From DASQPR01 sp963727415 (GTDB lineage Bacteria > Actinomycetota > Actinomycetes > Mycobacteriales > Micromonosporaceae), in NCBI GenBank assembly GCA_963727415.1, contig CAVSGF010000003.1:1302001-1366000 (forward strand): a stretch of 64,000 nucleotides of DNA, given 5' to 3'. The notes beneath the pieces were generated by a model. That model worked only from the letters and a program-made list of their open reading frames with translations, did no database searches and was not told the origin of the DNA. This document shows positions 52,621 to 61,006 of the stretch, one piece after another (position 1 is the stretch's first letter; each line of letters begins with the position of its first letter). Position numbers and translations under genes: made by a program.

Positions 52621-54045
52621 CTAGGCGCCCAGGTTGTGCATGACGTGTTTGATACGCGTGTAGTCCTCAAATCCGTACATCGATAGATCTTTGCCGTAAC
52701 CGCTGTGCTTGAAGCCGCCGTGCGGCATCTCGGACACGAACGGGATGTGGGTGTTGACCCACACGGCACCGAAATCGAGCGCCTTCGTCATCCGCATAGC
52801 CCGGCCATGGTCCCGGGTCCAGACACTCGCCGCAAGACCATACTGGACACCGTTCGCCCAACGGATGGCGTCGTCCTCGCTGCCGAACCGCTGCACGGTG
52901 ATGATCGGCCCGAAGATCTCGTCCTGCACCATCTCGTCGTCCTGACGCAGCCCTGCCACGACCGTTGGCTGGTGGAAGTAGCCACTGGCGCCCACGCGTT
53001 CGCCGCCGGTGACGAGGTCGGCGTGATCCGGCATCCGGGACAGGAAGCCCTGCACCCGGGCGAGTTGGTTGGCGTTGTTGACCGGGCCGAACGCGGCGTC
53101 GGCAACGGACAGGTCGCCGACCTTGGTAGCGGCGGCCGCCTCGCCCAGGGCCGCGGTGAAGTCACCGGCGATCCGGTCGGCCACCAGGACCCGGCACGCC
53201 GCGGTGCAGTCCTGCCCGGCGTTGAAGTAGCCGCCGGCGGCGATACCGGCCGCCGCGGCCTCGATGTCGACGTCGTCAAAGACCACCACTGGCGCCTTGC
53301 CGCCGAGTTCGAGGTGGGTGCGCTTGAGGTCGAGCGCGGCCGCTTGCGCGACCTCGCCGCCGGCCCGGGTCGATCCGGTGATCGAGACCATCTGCGGTGT
53401 GGGGTGCGCGACGACGGCCCGGCCGGTGTCCCGGTCCCCGCAGACCACGTTGAGGACGCCCGGCGGCAGGAACTCGGCGGCGATCTCGGCCAGCAGCAGG
53501 GTCGATGCCGGCGTCGTGTCGCTCGGCTTGAGGACCACGGCGTTGCCGGCCGCGATGGCGGGCGCGAACTTCCAAACCGCCATCATCATCGGATAGTTCC
53601 ACGGCGTGACCTGGGCGCACACCCCGATCGGTTCGCGCCTCACGTACGAGGTGTGGCCTGCCATGTACTCCCCGGCCGACTTGCCCTCCAGCATGCGCGC
53701 GGCGCCCGCGAAGAATCGCAGCTCGTCGACCAGGGGCGGCATCTCCTCATCGCGCGTCAGCGAGATCGGCTTGCCGGTGTTGCGGCACTCCGCCTCGATG
53801 ATCTCCTCGGACCGCGCCTCAACCGCGTCGGCGATCTTCAGGAGTGCCCGCTGTCGTTCGGCCGGAGTGGCGTCACGCCAGGTCTCGAAGGCACGGGCAG
53901 CGGCACCCATGGCAGCGTCCACGTCCTCGGCGCCGGAGATCGGAGCCTCGGCGTACGCCTGGCCGGTGCACGGATCGATCACGTCCGAGGTACGTCCGTC
54001 GAGGGCGTCTACGTACTTTCCGTCGACGAAGTTGCGCAGGTGCAC
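52621..54045 (-). CDS. Aldehyde dehydrogenase (gamma-aminobutyraldehyde type)
   Basis: A 474-aa NAD-dependent aldehyde dehydrogenase. It has PWNYPMMMAVWKFAPAIAAG, the NAD loop ITGSTRAGGEVAQ, the general base in HLELGGKAPVVVFDD, the catalytic cysteine in YFNAGQDCTAACRVLV, and EIFGPIITVQRF. The GTG at 54045 (VHLRNFVDGKYV) has GGGAGG just upstream and starts where similarity begins. It leads the polyamine cluster; with the oxidase at 46942 it would turn putrescine-derived aminobutyraldehyde into GABA. That pathway role is inferred from context. Confidence 0.88.
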   Translation of the reverse strand: MHLRNFVDGKYVDALDGRTSDVIDPCTGQAYAEAPISGAEDVDAAMGAAARAFETWRDATPAERQRALLKIADAVEARSEEIIEAECRNTGKPISLTRDEEMPPLVDELRFFAGAARMLEGKSAGEYMAGHTSYVRREPIGVCAQVTPWNYPMMMAVWKFAPAIAAGNAVVLKPSDTTPASTLLLAEIAAEFLPPGVLNVVCGDRDTGRAVVAHPTPQMVSITGSTRAGGEVAQAAALDLKRTHLELGGKAPVVVFDDVDIEAAAAGIAAGGYFNAGQDCTAACRVLVADRIAGDFTAALGEAAAATKVGDLSVADAAFGPVNNANQLARVQGFLSRMPDHADLVTGGERVGASGYFHQPTVVAGLRQDDEMVQDEIFGPIITVQRFGSEDDAIRWANGVQYGLAASVWTRDHGRAMRMTKALDFGAVWVNTHIPFVSEMPHGGFKHSGYGKDLSMYGFEDYTRIKHVMHNLGA

Positions 54046-54192
54046 CCGGGCCTCCCAACAGGGGTCAGTGTCGTACGGCCGACACATTGCTGTGTGGGGC
54101 ACCCTGCCAGAGAATGTGACCTACGACAAGTGATTCCATCGTCTTGAAACAACGTCGCAACGGAATCCGTCATGGGCCCTAGATCCAATGAC

Positions 54193-54915
54193 CTAGCGTG
54201 AGCCGACGAGTACCGCAGCGTCAATCCTCCAACTGATCAATTGGGCCACCTCAGGGGCATCCCCCAATGGCTCCGCCACACCGCCGGCCCCAGCGTTCAC
54301 CGCCTGCTCGACCGCACGGTCGGGCAGGGTGCCAGGTGCAAGGAAATATAGCGCTAAACCTACATTTGCCGCACCTGCCCGAAGCTGCGCCGTCACGGCA
54401 TCGGCGACCGGCGGACCGGTACCGGACGCGAACCCGGTACCGACCGGGACGCCCCGGCGCCTGGACAGCTCACCGGCCACCGCGCTGACAATCCCGAGAG
54501 CCGAGCGATCCCGGCTGCCGGCCCCGGCCACCACGACGGCGTCGTAGCGGGCCCGGCCGAGCCGCCGGTCCAGCGCCGCCGCGAGGCCGCAGACCGCGTC
54601 CGGGCGCCCGAGCGGCTCAGCGATCATCACGTCCGCGCCGTCGGATCGAGCATGCTCGACCACGGCCGGAATGTCGATCCGAGCGTGATAGGCCGGTGTG
54701 AGCAGCAACGGCACGATAAGGCTCGGACCGGGCGCGGCGCGCAGCGCCGAGCCGAGGCTCGGCCGGTCGAAGTCGAGGAACGCGCACGTGACCGTGGTCT
54801 CGGGTGCCATCACCGCGCAGGCCCGGGTGATCGCGGCGATAGTTCGCGCGGACCTGGGGTCGCGACTGCCGTGCGCGGCCAGGATGACGTTACGTGGCAC
54901 GCCGTCAAGCGGCAT
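54193..54915 (-). CDS. Sirohydrochlorin chelatase/CbiX-like protein
   Basis: CbiX/SirB-type enzymes insert a metal into sirohydrochlorin; iron insertion makes siroheme, the cofactor of the sulfite reductase in this operon. The 240-aa protein has VILAAHGSRDPRSARTIAAI (active-site histidine), SLIVPLLLTPAYHARIDIPA (second histidine), and a repeat of the fold in the C-terminal half, as in long CbiX forms. The ATG at 54915 overlaps the cysH end by 11 nt. It is the last gene of the sulfur operon. Confidence 0.8.
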   Translation of the reverse strand: MPLDGVPRNVILAAHGSRDPRSARTIAAITRACAVMAPETTVTCAFLDFDRPSLGSALRAAPGPSLIVPLLLTPAYHARIDIPAVVEHARSDGADVMIAEPLGRPDAVCGLAAALDRRLGRARYDAVVVAGAGSRDRSALGIVSAVAGELSRRRGVPVGTGFASGTGPPVADAVTAQLRAGAANVGLALYFLAPGTLPDRAVEQAVNAGAGGVAEPLGDAPEVAQLISWRIDAAVLVGSR

Positions 54916-55645
54916 GGAGGCCGCACTCGGTCTTGTCGAACATGGCCCACCGCCCGGCCCGCGGATCCTCACCGGGCGCCGTCCGGCGGGTGCACGGCCA
55001 GCACCCGATCGACGTGTACCCGTCCCGGAACAACGTATTGACCGGCACGTCGTACCTGGCGACATAGGCGTCGACCTCGGCCTGGGTCCAGTGCGCCAGT
55101 GGCGCCAGCTTGATCTTGGCTCGCGACACGTCGTACGCGATCGGTTGGGTACGCGCGCGGGACGGACCCTCGTCGCGGCGGAGCCCGGCGGCCCAGGCAT
55201 CGTACGGTGCCAGAGCCCGTTCCAGCGGCTCCACCTTGCGAAGCGAGCAGCACCGATCCGGATCGGTCGCGAACAGCCGGGGTCCGTACTGGCCGTCCTG
55301 CTGCCCCACGGTCAAGTCCGGCGAGGCGGAGACGACCCGGACCGGAAGGCTGGAGGAGACCTCCTCGCGCACCCGCAGCGTCTCAGCGAAGTGCAGCCCG
55401 GTATCCAGGAAGATGACGTCAACCCCTGGCACCACCCGGGACACCAGGTGTGCCAGCACCGCGTCGGCCATCGAACTGGTAACGCAGAACCGCTCGCCGA
55501 ACTCGCCGGCGGCCCACTCGACGACCTGTTCGGCACTGGCACCGTTCAGGCGCCGGCTGGCCGAGACCGCGAGGTCCTCCAACTCCGCCGGGTGGCGCCG
55601 GCCGTCACCAGCGGGCCGGCCGAGTACCTTGGCCACCGAGATCAT
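54905..55645 (-). CDS. cysH: Adenylylsulfate (APS) reductase
   Basis: The enzyme reduces APS to sulfite. The 246-aa protein has the nucleotide-binding core FCVTSSMADAVLAHLV, GVDVIFLDTGLHFAET and RTQPIAYDVSRAKIKLAPLA. It has both cysteine pairs of the iron-sulfur cluster, DRCCSLRKVEPL and SIGCWPCTRR, which mark APS rather than PAPS reductases. The C-terminal catalytic cysteine is in DKTECGLH. The ATG at 55645 overlaps the small zinc-ribbon gene by 4 nt. Sulfite made here is the substrate of the reductase two genes upstream. Confidence 0.93.
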   Translation of the reverse strand: MISVAKVLGRPAGDGRRHPAELEDLAVSASRRLNGASAEQVVEWAAGEFGERFCVTSSMADAVLAHLVSRVVPGVDVIFLDTGLHFAETLRVREEVSSSLPVRVVSASPDLTVGQQDGQYGPRLFATDPDRCCSLRKVEPLERALAPYDAWAAGLRRDEGPSRARTQPIAYDVSRAKIKLAPLAHWTQAEVDAYVARYDVPVNTLFRDGYTSIGCWPCTRRTAPGEDPRAGRWAMFDKTECGLHAA

Positions 55646-55806
55646 TTGGGCACCGCCGTCGGAAGCAAACCGACGAACTTCACCGCGAAGGCTCGGGCGC
55701 ATGCCCGGCACTCCCACACGCCGTGCCCCTCCTCGGACGGGCGCAGATCCTCCGACGCGCAGTACGGGCAGTAGTACGGAACGATCCGCCGGCCCAAGGC
55801 GCTCAC
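55642..55806 (-). CDS. 54-residue zinc-ribbon-like protein of the sulfur operon
   Basis: A small protein, VSALGRRIVPYYCPYCASED through KFVGLLPTAVPK. Two CxxC pairs (YYCPYCAS and ECRACARA) about 18 residues apart form a rubredoxin/zinc-ribbon knuckle. It starts with GTG, overlapping the sulfite reductase stop by 4 nt, and its own stop overlaps cysH by 4 nt, so it is translated with both. Homologues sit at this place in other actinomycete sulfur operons, which suggests a part in sulfite or APS reduction, perhaps as an electron or metal carrier. No function is established to my knowledge. Confidence 0.75.
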   Translation of the reverse strand: MSALGRRIVPYYCPYCASEDLRPSEEGHGVWECRACARAFAVKFVGLLPTAVPK

Positions 55807-57506
55807 CGCAGTTCCTCCTCGTCGGCACGCACCACCCACTGCGCGAAGGTCTCGCCGTCGCGCCGGGCGCCGGCGTATCGCCGGGCCAGCCGGGCGACAT
55901 AGTCGGGCAGCTCCGCCGCCGTGGCCTTGAGACCGCGCAGCTTGCGCCCGAACCCGGCCGCATCCGCCGTGGACAGGCCGAGCCCGCCGCCGAGATGCAC
56001 CCCGAAGCCCTCCACCATCTCGCCGCCCGGACCGGGCACCAGCTGGCCTTTGAGGCCGATGTCGGCGATCTGGGTTCGGGCGCAGGCGTTCGGGCAGCCA
56101 TTGATGTTGACACTGATATCGACGTCGAGATCGGACAGCGACCGCTCCAGGGCCTCGATCACGCGGGCCGCGGTGGCTTTGGTCTCCACGATCGCGAGCT
56201 TGCAGAACTCGATGCCGGTGCACGCCATGGTGGCCCGGCGCCAGCCCGACGGCCGTGCCGACAGGCCGATCGCGTCGAGGGCCTCCACCAACGACCGAGC
56301 CCGTTCCGGAGCGATGTCGAGCACGACCAGCTTCTGCTGCGCGGTGGTGCGTACCCGGTGGCCACCATGCGCCTCGACGATGTCGGCGACCTGAGCCAGT
56401 ATCGTGCCGCTGACCCGGCCGGCGACCGGAGCCACACCGACGTAGACGTTCCCGTCCTTCTGAGGGTGCACCCCGATGTGATCGACCGGCGTCGCCGGCA
56501 GGTCCGGAGCCGGACCGTCGATCAGCGTGCGCTTCAGGTATTCGGTCTCCAGCACCTCCCGGAACCGCTCGGGACCCCAGTCCGCCATCAGGTACTTCAA
56601 CCGAGCTCGGCTGCGCAGGCGCCGGTAGCCGTAGTCACGGAAGATCCGGATCACGCCGGCCCACACATCCGGGATCTCGTGCAGTGGCACCCATACGCCG
56701 AGTCGCTTGGCCAGCATCGGGTTGGTGGACAGGCCGCCGCCGACCCACAGGTCGAAGCCGGGCCCGTGGTCCGGATGAACGGCGCCGACGAAGCTGACGT
56801 CGTTCGCCTGGTACGGCAGATCCGGCAGCCAGCCGATCGAGGTCTTGAACTTGCGCGGCAGGTTGGAGAACTCCGATGAGCCCAGGTGCCGGGCGACGAT
56901 CTCGTGGATGGCCGGGGTGGCGTCGACGTGCTCGGCCGCGGCGATGCCGGCCAGCGGACTGCCCAGGATCACCCTGGGCGAGTCGCCGCATGCCTCCGTC
57001 GTGCTCAGCCCGACCGCCTCGATCTCGCGCCAGATCGCCGGTACGTCCTCGATGCGGATCCAGTGCATCTGGACGTTCTGCCGGTCGGTCAGGTCCGCGG
57101 TGTCGCGACCGTACTTGGTCGAGACGTTCGCGATCGCGCGTAGCGCGGCCAGATCGAGCTGCCCGCCGTCGACGCGGATCCGGAGCATGAAGAACTCGTC
57201 CTCAAGCTCGTGCGGCTCAAGGATGGCGGTGCGGCCGCCATCGATGCCGGGCTTGCGCTGGGTGTAGAGCCCGTACCAGCGGAACCGGCCACGCAAGTCT
57301 TGCGGGTCGATGCTGGCGAAGCCCTGCTGGGCGTAGACGTGCTCGATCCGGAGCCGGACGTTGAGCGCGTCATCGTCCTTCTTCAACCGCTCGCTGGGAT
57401 TCAGCGGCTCGCGATGCCCGAGAGCCCACTGGCCCTCCCCCCGGCGGCGTGCCGGGGCGGCCGAGCGGGGCGGCAGTTCCGCTGCCCGGTCGGTAGTGAC
57501 AGTCAT
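55803..57506 (-). CDS. sirA: Ferredoxin-dependent sulfite reductase (NirA/SirA)
   Basis: The enzyme reduces sulfite to sulfide with six electrons from ferredoxin. The 567-aa protein has both ferredoxin-like halves and the siroheme/[4Fe-4S] cysteines in ATMACTGIEFCKLAIVE and VNINGCPNACARTQIADI. RFRWYGLYTQRKPGIDGGRT and TADLTDRQNVQMHWI are conserved substrate-site regions. Nitrite reductases share this fold, but the operon with cysH and the chelatase argues for sulfite. Start MTVTTDRAAEL at 57506. It is the first structural gene after the leader peptide. Confidence 0.9.
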   Translation of the reverse strand: MTVTTDRAAELPPRSAAPARRRGEGQWALGHREPLNPSERLKKDDDALNVRLRIEHVYAQQGFASIDPQDLRGRFRWYGLYTQRKPGIDGGRTAILEPHELEDEFFMLRIRVDGGQLDLAALRAIANVSTKYGRDTADLTDRQNVQMHWIRIEDVPAIWREIEAVGLSTTEACGDSPRVILGSPLAGIAAAEHVDATPAIHEIVARHLGSSEFSNLPRKFKTSIGWLPDLPYQANDVSFVGAVHPDHGPGFDLWVGGGLSTNPMLAKRLGVWVPLHEIPDVWAGVIRIFRDYGYRRLRSRARLKYLMADWGPERFREVLETEYLKRTLIDGPAPDLPATPVDHIGVHPQKDGNVYVGVAPVAGRVSGTILAQVADIVEAHGGHRVRTTAQQKLVVLDIAPERARSLVEALDAIGLSARPSGWRRATMACTGIEFCKLAIVETKATAARVIEALERSLSDLDVDISVNINGCPNACARTQIADIGLKGQLVPGPGGEMVEGFGVHLGGGLGLSTADAAGFGRKLRGLKATAAELPDYVARLARRYAGARRDGETFAQWVVRADEEELR

Positions 57507-57907
57507 GTGCGAAGCCCTCCGAGGCTGATTGTCTTGGAGAGCACGCGGAATCGCCGGACGCCCTCCAAGCCCAGGAGAGCGACGTCGATGTCAGGTGGTG
57601 CGGCCGGCGGCTTCGCGCGCCCGTGGGTCGGGGGTTCCCGTGGGTCGGGCTAGCAAGCCGGACAGATGGCGCTGCGAACACGCCCGTAGTCAACGTGGCG
57701 GCGGGAGGTGAGCGGGAAACCCGCGACCGCGGCATGACCGGCTCCCACATGACCGGCTGCGGCAGGCCCACCTATAACCAAACCGTTGACTGGCATAAGC
57801 AACACTTTTGCACACGCGCCCACCGGATTCCAGACGGTTCCCACCCTCCGGAAGTGTGGCGTCCGCCACCAGCAGATCGTCGGCTGGCAGCGGCGGCGGC
57901 GGCCTGG
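57507..57907 (-). other. Leader region of the sulfur operon
   Basis: Apart from the leader peptide at 57650-57748, no gene is supported. TTATAG near 57775 on the minus strand is a possible -10 element. CTTGGAGGGCGTC and related G/C-rich inverted segments between 57520 and 57570 could form the attenuator stems; I could not resolve a unique structure. Confidence 0.4.
57650..57748 (-). CDS. Cysteine-rich-ended leader peptide of the sulfur operon
   Basis: The end of this small frame is SRRHVDYGRVRSAICPAC followed by TAG at 57650. Short peptides with an SRRHVDL-R-ASALC-type sequence are a recognised putative leader family upstream of actinomycete sulfur genes. The two cysteine codons just before the stop fit attenuation by cysteinyl-tRNA supply. 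The stop is about 140 nt before the sulfite reductase start. The peptide's own start is unclear: a GTG at 57748 gives 32 residues but has no good ribosome binding site, so the N-terminus may be shorter. Confidence 0.6.
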   Translation of the reverse strand: MGAGHAAVAGFPLTSRRHVDYGRVRSAICPAC

Positions 57908-58495
57908 CTACCCGACAGCCTGGTCGCGACGCAAGTCGGCCAGGTCCACCTTGCTCGCGGCGAGCCGCCGCATCAGATCGTCCGGGGTGTTGCCGCGAAG
58001 CCAGAACGCCTCGGACGCACGCAGCGGCACGAGACGGCAGAACGCGGTGACACCGGCCGGCTCGGAGCAGGCGTGCAGCGCGGTGGCCGGCGCCGGTACC
58101 AGCGCGATCATGTCCGCCGATCCGGGCAGTGGGTTGGCAAGTGTCATCGGCACGCCCCAGGTCAGCAGGGTGCGCTGCCTGGCGTACACCGATACCGAGC
58201 GGGAGAAGAACTCGACCAGTTCGTCGGTGAAGAACGGCTTGGTCACGGTCATCAGCAGTTCCTGGGCGTACCCGTCCTCGGTGGCGAACCCGGCGGCGCG
58301 GGCGAACCCGGCCAACCCCAGCGACACCAGCGTGCCCTGGCCCGGCTCCGGAGTGTCCACGAACGAGTACGTGTCCACCTCCACCGTCTTGTGGAGACGC
58401 TCGGTCCGGGTCGCGAACGGCTCCCCGAGTGAGGCGCGCAGGTGCTTGTCGAGCAACGTCCGGTCAACCACAACGTTCTTCCGGAACACGGTCAT
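57908..58495 (-). CDS. Suppressor-of-fused (SUFU)-like domain protein
   Basis: A 195-aa protein. The pattern TYSFVDTPEPGQGTLVSLGL, QELLMTVTKPFF and FCRLVPLRASEAFWLRGNTP followed by a C-terminal helix DDLMRRLAASKVDL fits the bacterial SUFU-like fold, known in polymorphic toxin immunity proteins and as stand-alone proteins. There is no toxin gene nearby. It overlaps the PdtaS-like gene by 4 nt at its end and is upstream of no other gene. The function is unknown. Confidence 0.5.
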   Translation of the reverse strand: MTVFRKNVVVDRTLLDKHLRASLGEPFATRTERLHKTVEVDTYSFVDTPEPGQGTLVSLGLAGFARAAGFATEDGYAQELLMTVTKPFFTDELVEFFSRSVSVYARQRTLLTWGVPMTLANPLPGSADMIALVPAPATALHACSEPAGVTAFCRLVPLRASEAFWLRGNTPDDLMRRLAASKVDLADLRRDQAVG

Positions 58496-59974
58496 CGCCT
58501 TTCCAATGTGAACAGCAGTTCCGCCTCGGTGCCGCGGTCGGACCTCGGCCGGATCTCGATAGTTCCACGTAACTCGCCGGTGACGAGGGTACGCACGATC
58601 TGCAGACCGAGCCGGCTAGTGCTGTCGATGTCGAAGTTCTCCGGCAGGCCCCGGCCATCGTCGCTCACCTTGACCCGCAACTGCCGCCGCTCCCGCTCCA
58701 CCGACACCACCACCGACCCTTGCTGGCCCGGCTCGAACGCGTGCTCGGCGGCGTTCAGCAACAACTCGTTGAGCACCATGACCAGTGGTGTGGCCACCTC
58801 GGCGGGCAGGATGCCGAAGGTGCCCTCGCGGCGCATGGTGACCTTTGACTGATCGGTGGCGACCTCCCCGGCGGCGGCCGCGACCCGGTCGACGATCCCG
58901 TCGAACTCGACCGCCTCGTCCGACGACATCGACAGTGTCTCGTGCACTAGAGCGATCGAGGCCACCCGGCGGACCGACTCCTCCAGCGCCGCGCGCGCGG
59001 CCGGGATGCCGACCCGGCGCGCCTGCAGCCGGAGTAGCGCCGCCACGGTCTGCAGGTTGTTCTTCACCCGGTGGTGAATCTCCCGGATGGTGGCGTCCTT
59101 GGTCATCAGTGCCCGGTCCCGGCGGCGTACCTCGGTGATGTCGCGGACCAGCACCAGCGCGCCGATCGGCACGCCCGCGGGCATTAACGGAAGGGCGCGC
59201 ATCAGCACCGAGGCACCACGCGCGTCGAGCTCCTTCCGGGCCGGCGCCTCGCCCCGCAGCGCGGCCAGGATGCGCTCGGTCGCGTCCGAACCTTCCAGGG
59301 TGTCGTCGACGAGCCGCTTCGTGAGCAGAGGCAGATCCTCGCCCTCGATGTGGATGCTCATGCCCATCCGGCGATATGCCGATAGGGCGTTCGGGCTGGC
59401 GTACGTGACGACGCCGGACGAGTCCAGCCGGACCAGGCCATCGCCGACCCGGGGTGCCGTGGTCGTCTCGCCCGGATGCGGCTTCGGTGGAAACGTGCCG
59501 TCAGCGACCATCTGCGCCAGATCGTCCGCGGTGGTCAGGTAGTTCAGCTCGAGCTGGCTCGGGCGACCGGGCGGTAGTGAGGTTGGTGTCCCGGCCGACC
59601 AGTGCGATCACCTCGGCACCGCCCCGCCGCCGGACCGGGATGGCTTCGTGCCGGGCGGGGGTGTCGCCATACCAGACCGGATCGCCCTCGCGCCAGATCC
59701 GGCCCTGAGTCGAAGCGATCATGAGGTGTGCCGCGTCCGGCCCGCTGATTATCCGGCCTACCTGGTCGTCCAGGTACGTCGTCGGCGCCGTGGTGGGCCG
59801 TACCTGCGCTACGCACACGAACTCGTTGCTGGAGCCGACCTGGGTCCACAGCAGCAAATCCGCAAATGACAGATCGGAGATCAGCTGCCAATCGCCGGCC
59901 AGGCGGTGCAGGTGCTCGATGTCGGGCGGTGCGAGCGTGGTGTGCTCTTCGACGAGATCGCGCAGCGTGGACAC
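58492..59974 (-). CDS. pdtaS: PdtaS-type sensor histidine kinase, frameshifted
   Basis: A cytosolic HisKA_2 kinase like mycobacterial PdtaS, which signals to an antiterminator (PdtaR). The order is: N-terminal GAF-like domain (LRDLVEEHTTLAPPDIEHLH), PAS domain (GLVRLDSSGVVTYASPNALS), dimerisation/phospho-acceptor helix (IREIHHRVKNNLQTVAALLR), then the HATPase domain (VLNELLLNAAEHAFE). One inserted base at about 59560 splits it: DTNLTTARSP in one frame, SQLELNYLTTADDLAQMVAD in the next. Repaired length is 493 aa, close to PdtaS. No regulator gene is adjacent, as is usual for this orphan kinase. Confidence 0.82.
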
Positions 59975-60027
59975 GCAGTCAAGCCTGCCATGCGGCTCTC
60001 AGTATCGGCGGAGTAGCCTCACCTGAC

Positions 60028-60474
60028 GTGTTCCAGATCCGCCGGTTACGCCTTTGGGTGGTCGCGGCCGCGACGACGCTCGCACTGTCCGGGTGCGGCT
60101 GGATCGCGGCTAATGGCAAGAGTTCGGTCAAGCCGGACGGATTCGTCCTGTTCGGCCACGCCGCGGTCACGCTGCCGTCAAACGACCACCGAGCGCCCGG
60201 CACCGCCTGCTCCTCCCCGGTCAATGACGTCACCCCCGGCACAGCGGTGAGGGTGCTCGACCCGAGTGGCAACACGCTCGGCATCACCTACCTGGGCGAC
60301 GGCGTTGTCGGCCGGGCGAGTGGCACAACCAGCTGCAACTTCCCGTTCTCGCTGTCGAACATTGCCGGAGGCGTGGACAGCTACCGCGTCGTGATCGGCA
60401 CTCGCCCCGCGCGGCAATTCGCGTCCGACTTCCTCCGGCAGAACAACGCCGCGGTCATTACCATTTCCGGGTGA
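60028..60474 (+). CDS. Putative lipoprotein
   Basis: The 148-aa protein has a basic start (VFQIRRLRLWVVAAATTLA), a lipobox LALSGCG with the lipid-accepting cysteine, and a small extracytoplasmic domain with two further cysteines (TACSSPVNDV, TTSCNFPFSL) that may pair. It starts with GTG at 60028. No family is recognised. Its end overlaps the DUF2785-like gene by 4 nt. It is divergent from pdtaS, 53 bp away. Confidence 0.7.
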   Translation: MFQIRRLRLWVVAAATTLALSGCGWIAANGKSSVKPDGFVLFGHAAVTLPSNDHRAPGTACSSPVNDVTPGTAVRVLDPSGNTLGITYLGDGVVGRASGTTSCNFPFSLSNIAGGVDSYRVVIGTRPARQFASDFLRQNNAAVITISG

Positions 60475-60969
60475 CGTCCTGGGCCGACGCGACTCCTGCC
60501 GATCCGAACATCGTCGACGCAGTGTTCGCCGGTCTTGCCGATCCCGATCCAGCACTCCGGGATGAGATCGTCTATCCGCTCTTCACCGCTTGGCTCAGGG
60601 ACGGCTCGCTGGACGGGTCGCTCACCGCGATAGGCGATACCGCCGCGGCCATGCTCGCCGACCCGGCGATCCAGGCGCGGACGTTCGCCTCGCTCATCCT
60701 GGGCACCACGGTCCGGCGAGCATCGCTGGTGCACCTGGCTGAAGCCGATCGCAGCCGCGTTCGCCGCCGGGGAGCCAGGGCCGATTCCGGTGTGGGCGGC
60801 CAACACCCAGCGGACGCTGAACTCCCTGTACGTGGCGGTCTCCCGGGGCGTCGTCCTCTACGACCTGGTAACTCAGGAGCCGTCGGCGCCGCAGATGCCG
60901 GCGGCACGGGATGAGGTGCTCAGTCATATTTCGGGCATTCTTCGCGACCCGTCATACTGGCTCGCCTGA
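60471..60969 (+). CDS. DUF2785-like protein, frameshifted
   Basis: The first part, LADPDPALRDEIVYPLFTAW and IQARTFASLILGTTVRRASL, and the second part, VWAANTQRTLNSLYVAVSRG followed by RDEVLSHISGILRDPSYWLA, together resemble the helical DUF2785 family of unknown function. The frame changes by +1 near 60740, between VHLAE and PIAAAFAAGEPGPIP. Repaired length is about 165 aa. It overlaps the lipoprotein gene by 4 nt. Assignment to the family is by pattern only. Confidence 0.55.
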
Positions 60970-61006
60970 GTCGCCGCCCGCCGGTATGACGGCCGGCGTG
61001 CGACGA

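Noticed and set aside
54652..56879. Long rightward open frames opposite the sulfur operon
   Set aside because: They are antisense to cbiX-like, cysH and the sulfite reductase, whose catalytic motifs are unambiguous on the other strand.
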